Assembly (NCBI GenBank): GCA_025350775.1 | Contig: JANXXF010000071.1 | Coordinates: 1-7,533, forward strand | Direction of reading: 5' to 3' | Length of the DNA: 7,533 nt | Source: Actinomycetes bacterium | Lineage (GTDB): Bacteria; Actinomycetota; Thermoleophilia; Gaiellales; Gaiellaceae | Shown: in pieces, positions 5,913 through 7,533 of the stretch | How the letters are laid out: each line of letters opens with the position of its first letter | How positions within the stretch are numbered: the first letter of the stretch is position 1 | Notes under the pieces: generated by a model | Seen by the model: only the letters and a program-made list of their open reading frames with translations | Told to the model about the DNA's origin: nothing | The model's database searches: none | Position numbers and translations under genes: made by a program

Positions 5913-5918
5913 ATTCTG
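5913..5918 (-). promoter_or_regulatory. Possible bioY -10 element
   Basis: On the minus strand CAGAAT lies 8 nt upstream of the bioY ATG. No convincing -35 hexamer is present 16-18 nt further upstream. With no Shine-Dalgarno in the gap, this fits a leaderless transcript, as proposed for phoP and the lipoprotein gene. Evidence is a single hexamer and its position. Confidence 0.35.
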
Positions 5919-5989
5919 GCGATGTTGCGCGACTCCTGCGGCAGCGGCCGTCGTGCGGGAGCCCCGGTGCGCTACCTTTCGGTCGTTCC

Positions 5990-6060
<71 letters not shown>

Positions 6061-6135
6061 CTGATCGCTTCGCCGCGCTGCCCACGGTTCTCGTGGAGAT
6101 ATCGTGCACATGATGACCGCAAGCGCCTGGCGCGT

Positions 6136-6164
6136 TTGACTCCCCGAGGTTCCCTGGGTAGCTT
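6136..6164 (+). promoter_or_regulatory. Sigma70-type promoter of the surface-protein gene
   Basis: TTGACT at 6136-6141 and TAGCTT at 6159-6164 are separated by the ideal 17 nt, which is the best promoter match in the window. Transcription would begin near 6171, leaving a leader of about 53 nt before the GTG at 6224. GCCGGA (6167-6172) and TCCGGC (6187-6192) could form a 6-bp stem at the start of that leader. Position and spacing support the call, but it was found by eye. Confidence 0.6.
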
Positions 6165-6223
6165 GTGCCGGAATCGCGTGCGCTCGTCCGGCATGTGCGG
6201 CCAAGGGGATCGGGGAAAGCCAG

Positions 6224-7093
6224 GTGGGCGAGCAAGCAACCGGCGGGCCGTCGTTTCGTGCGCGACTGACAGTCGCTCTGCTCGCACGTGCCTGCGCCGT
6301 GGTCGCCGCGTGCGCCGCGGCGGTGGTGCTCGTCCCCGGGGCATGGGCCGATGTGAGCGGCGTGTCCGTGAACGTGAACGGTGGCCTGTCGGGCACTGCG
6401 GGCGACTTCACCGCGACGTGGAACTGGACGTTCACACCGTCGCTCGGCAAGGATCTCGGTGGCGGCGACACGATCACGCTGACGTATCCGGCTGCGATCA
6501 CCCCGGCCACGGGGCCGGTCATCCTCGGCGTGGGCTTCATCGGATTCGGCTGCGGCTTTCCTCCCGCGACTGGGGTCGCCGTGGCCCAGAGCCTGACGAT
6601 CACGCTGGCTGCCGGCTGCTCGCTGGCCGGCACGACTGCCGGCACCGTCTCGGTCACGGGTGTCACACCGGCGCTCGGCGTCTACCCGTCAGCCGGCTTC
6701 ACCGTCGGTACGTCGCAGGAGTCGACTGCGGTGGGGGCCGCGGGCGGTGCCGTCACGATCTCCGCTGCGCCGACCACGCCGACCGGCGTGACGTTCAGCG
6801 GCCAGTCGCTGAAGGCGTCGGTGCTGACGCGCTGGACCGCCGGCTTCACCGCGTCGGGGTCGGGCGCGCTGGCCGCCGGCAGCACGGTGACGGCCACCTT
6901 CCCGAGCGGCTTCACGCTGCCCGCCTCGCCCACCGTGACGCTCGGAGGCAGCTTCGGCGGGGTCTGCACCGGCCAGGCGGCGACGGGCGACAACACCGCT
7001 CACACCGTCACCGTGACGCTGTCCGGAAGCTGCGTGCTCGCCAACGGAGCGGCCGGCACGATCGCCATCCCCGGCATCGTCAACGCCGGCTAG
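6224..7093 (+). CDS. Secreted repeat-type surface protein, N-terminal part before an in-frame TAG
   Basis: A 289-residue ORF with a Sec signal peptide: RARL, a long hydrophobic run and VPGAWA followed by DVSG, cleaved at about residue 42. The mature part is Thr-, Val-, Gly- and Ala-rich and looks wholly beta-stranded. It contains one full and most of a second unit of a 138-residue repeat with the pattern W-T-x-x-F-T-x-S...G-AL-AAG-x-T-V-T-x-x-F...C...C-x-LA...AG-T. Each unit carries two cysteines 20-22 residues apart (codons at 6551/6617 and 6965/7031). Such repeats are known in extracellular, adhesin-like proteins of actinobacteria; no enzymatic motif is seen. The GTG start has GGGGA 7 nt upstream and a good promoter. 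TAG at 7091-7093 cuts the second repeat, and the same frame resumes immediately as homologous sequence. As written, this is either a truncated product of a damaged gene or the first part of a readthrough protein. Confidence 0.75.
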   Translation: MGEQATGGPSFRARLTVALLARACAVVAACAAAVVLVPGAWADVSGVSVNVNGGLSGTAGDFTATWNWTFTPSLGKDLGGGDTITLTYPAAITPATGPVILGVGFIGFGCGFPPATGVAVAQSLTITLAAGCSLAGTTAGTVSVTGVTPALGVYPSAGFTVGTSQESTAVGAAGGAVTISAAPTTPTGVTFSGQSLKASVLTRWTAGFTASGSGALAAGSTVTATFPSGFTLPASPTVTLGGSFGGVCTGQAATGDNTAHTVTVTLSGSCVLANGAAGTIAIPGIVNAG

Positions 7094-7533
7094 GGCACCT
7101 ACCTCGCGGCGACGTTCAAGGTGGCGACGAGCGCCGACACCGTCACCGCCACGCCGGCCTCCGACGTCACCCTGACGGCGCCGACGACGCCGGCTGCGGC
7201 CACCCTTGTCGCCACCAGCACCACCACTGGCGCGGCCGGCACGTGGACGGCCGGCTTCACGGCGAGCGCCTCCGGAGCCCTGGCAGCCGGCGACACGGTC
7301 ACGGTCGTCCTCGACAGCGCCCTCACCATGCCGGGCTCCTCGCCGGCGACGATCAGCCTGACCGGCTTCGGCGGCGGCTGCTCCACCACCTTGGCGCCGT
7401 TCAGCGGGCACACGCTCACGGTCACCCTGGGCGCCGGCTGCTCGCTGGCGAACAGCGCAGCCGGCAGCGTCGCCGTCACCGGGGTGACGAACCCGCCAGC
7501 GGCGTCGAGCGTCTCTGCGACCGTCGCAACGAG
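6419..7533 (+). repeat. Tandem protein-coding repeat, period about 414 nt (138 residues)
   Basis: Counting from the conserved Trp codons, units begin at 6419, 6833 and 7244; the third is cut by the window end. The first cysteine codons (6551, 6965, 7379) recur exactly every 414 nt. Between units two and three, the segment WTAGFTAS-x-SGALAAG is the same but for one residue while about eight codons differ only at synonymous positions. The copies are therefore old and kept similar at protein level. This makes a collapsed or duplicated assembly repeat unlikely. Confidence 0.75.
7094..7533 (+). pseudogene. Continuation of the surface protein after the TAG (runs off the window)
   Basis: The frame of the gene at 6224 stays open from 7094 to the window end, 146 codons. 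It begins GTYLAATFKVATSADTVTATPASD, which completes the interrupted second repeat, and continues into a third unit with GTWTAGFTASASGALAAGDTVTV, two cysteines (codons at 7379 and 7439) and GAGCSLANSAAGSVAVTGVTN. The Trp of this unit (7244) lies 411 nt after that of unit two, and the first Cys lies 414 nt after its counterpart. There is no ribosome binding site or convincing start codon just after the TAG, so independent translation is unlikely. It is labelled a pseudogene fragment because of the stop codon; readthrough or a sequencing error are equally compatible. The 3' end is outside the window. Confidence 0.6.

Noticed and set aside
6082..6096. 5-bp hairpin CCACG/CGTGG downstream of tRNA-Gly as a terminator
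   Set aside because: Short stem and no T-run afterwards; not distinguishable from chance in GC-rich DNA.
7091..7093. Genome-wide reassignment of TAG to a sense codon
   Set aside because: Several well-formed genes in the window end at TAG exactly where their families end.
6689..7411. Minus-strand open frame opposite the surface repeats
   Set aside because: Gly/Arg-rich shadow of the repeat array; it spans the TAG only because the opposite strand is biased in the same way.

Overview
The window is a high-GC stretch with short gaps between genes and frequent GTG starts. The gene types, an 11-nt direct-repeat PHO-box style and several apparently leaderless genes suggest an actinobacterial chromosome. 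A deep-branching class such as Thermoleophilia would fit, but this is inference from style and family resemblance, not a database match.

Left part (1-3273) is a phosphate-starvation locus. It holds the 3' end of pstA (phosphate ABC permease), a separately promoted pstS (phosphate-binding protein with a Sec signal and no lipobox), a convergent PhoR-type histidine kinase without visible membrane segments, and a divergently transcribed PhoP/PhoB-type response regulator. Both the pstS upstream region and the phoR-phoP intergenic region carry TCAC-type direct repeats spaced exactly 11 nt, the layout of actinobacterial PHO boxes. The best unit is nearly identical at the two sites, so a closed loop is likely: PhoR/PhoP controls itself and pstS. 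No pstB, pstC or phoU lies in the window.

Middle part (3273-5904). phoP runs directly into a 48-residue single-pass membrane microprotein (stop and start share one base), then after 3 nt into a DHDPS/N-acetylneuraminate-lyase family aldolase with an intact catalytic set. A small predicted lipoprotein with its own promoter and a MarR-family regulator follow. bioY (biotin ECF transporter S component) converges on the MarR gene.

Right part (5990-7533). tRNA-Gly(TCC) is followed by a consensus-like sigma70 promoter and a secreted, repeat-built surface protein. Its beta-rich repeats have a 138-residue period and one cysteine pair each. Its frame is broken by an in-frame TAG at 7091-7093, after which the same frame continues as recognisable repeat up to the window edge. 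This interruption, the microprotein after phoP and the two PHO boxes are the points most worth a second look.
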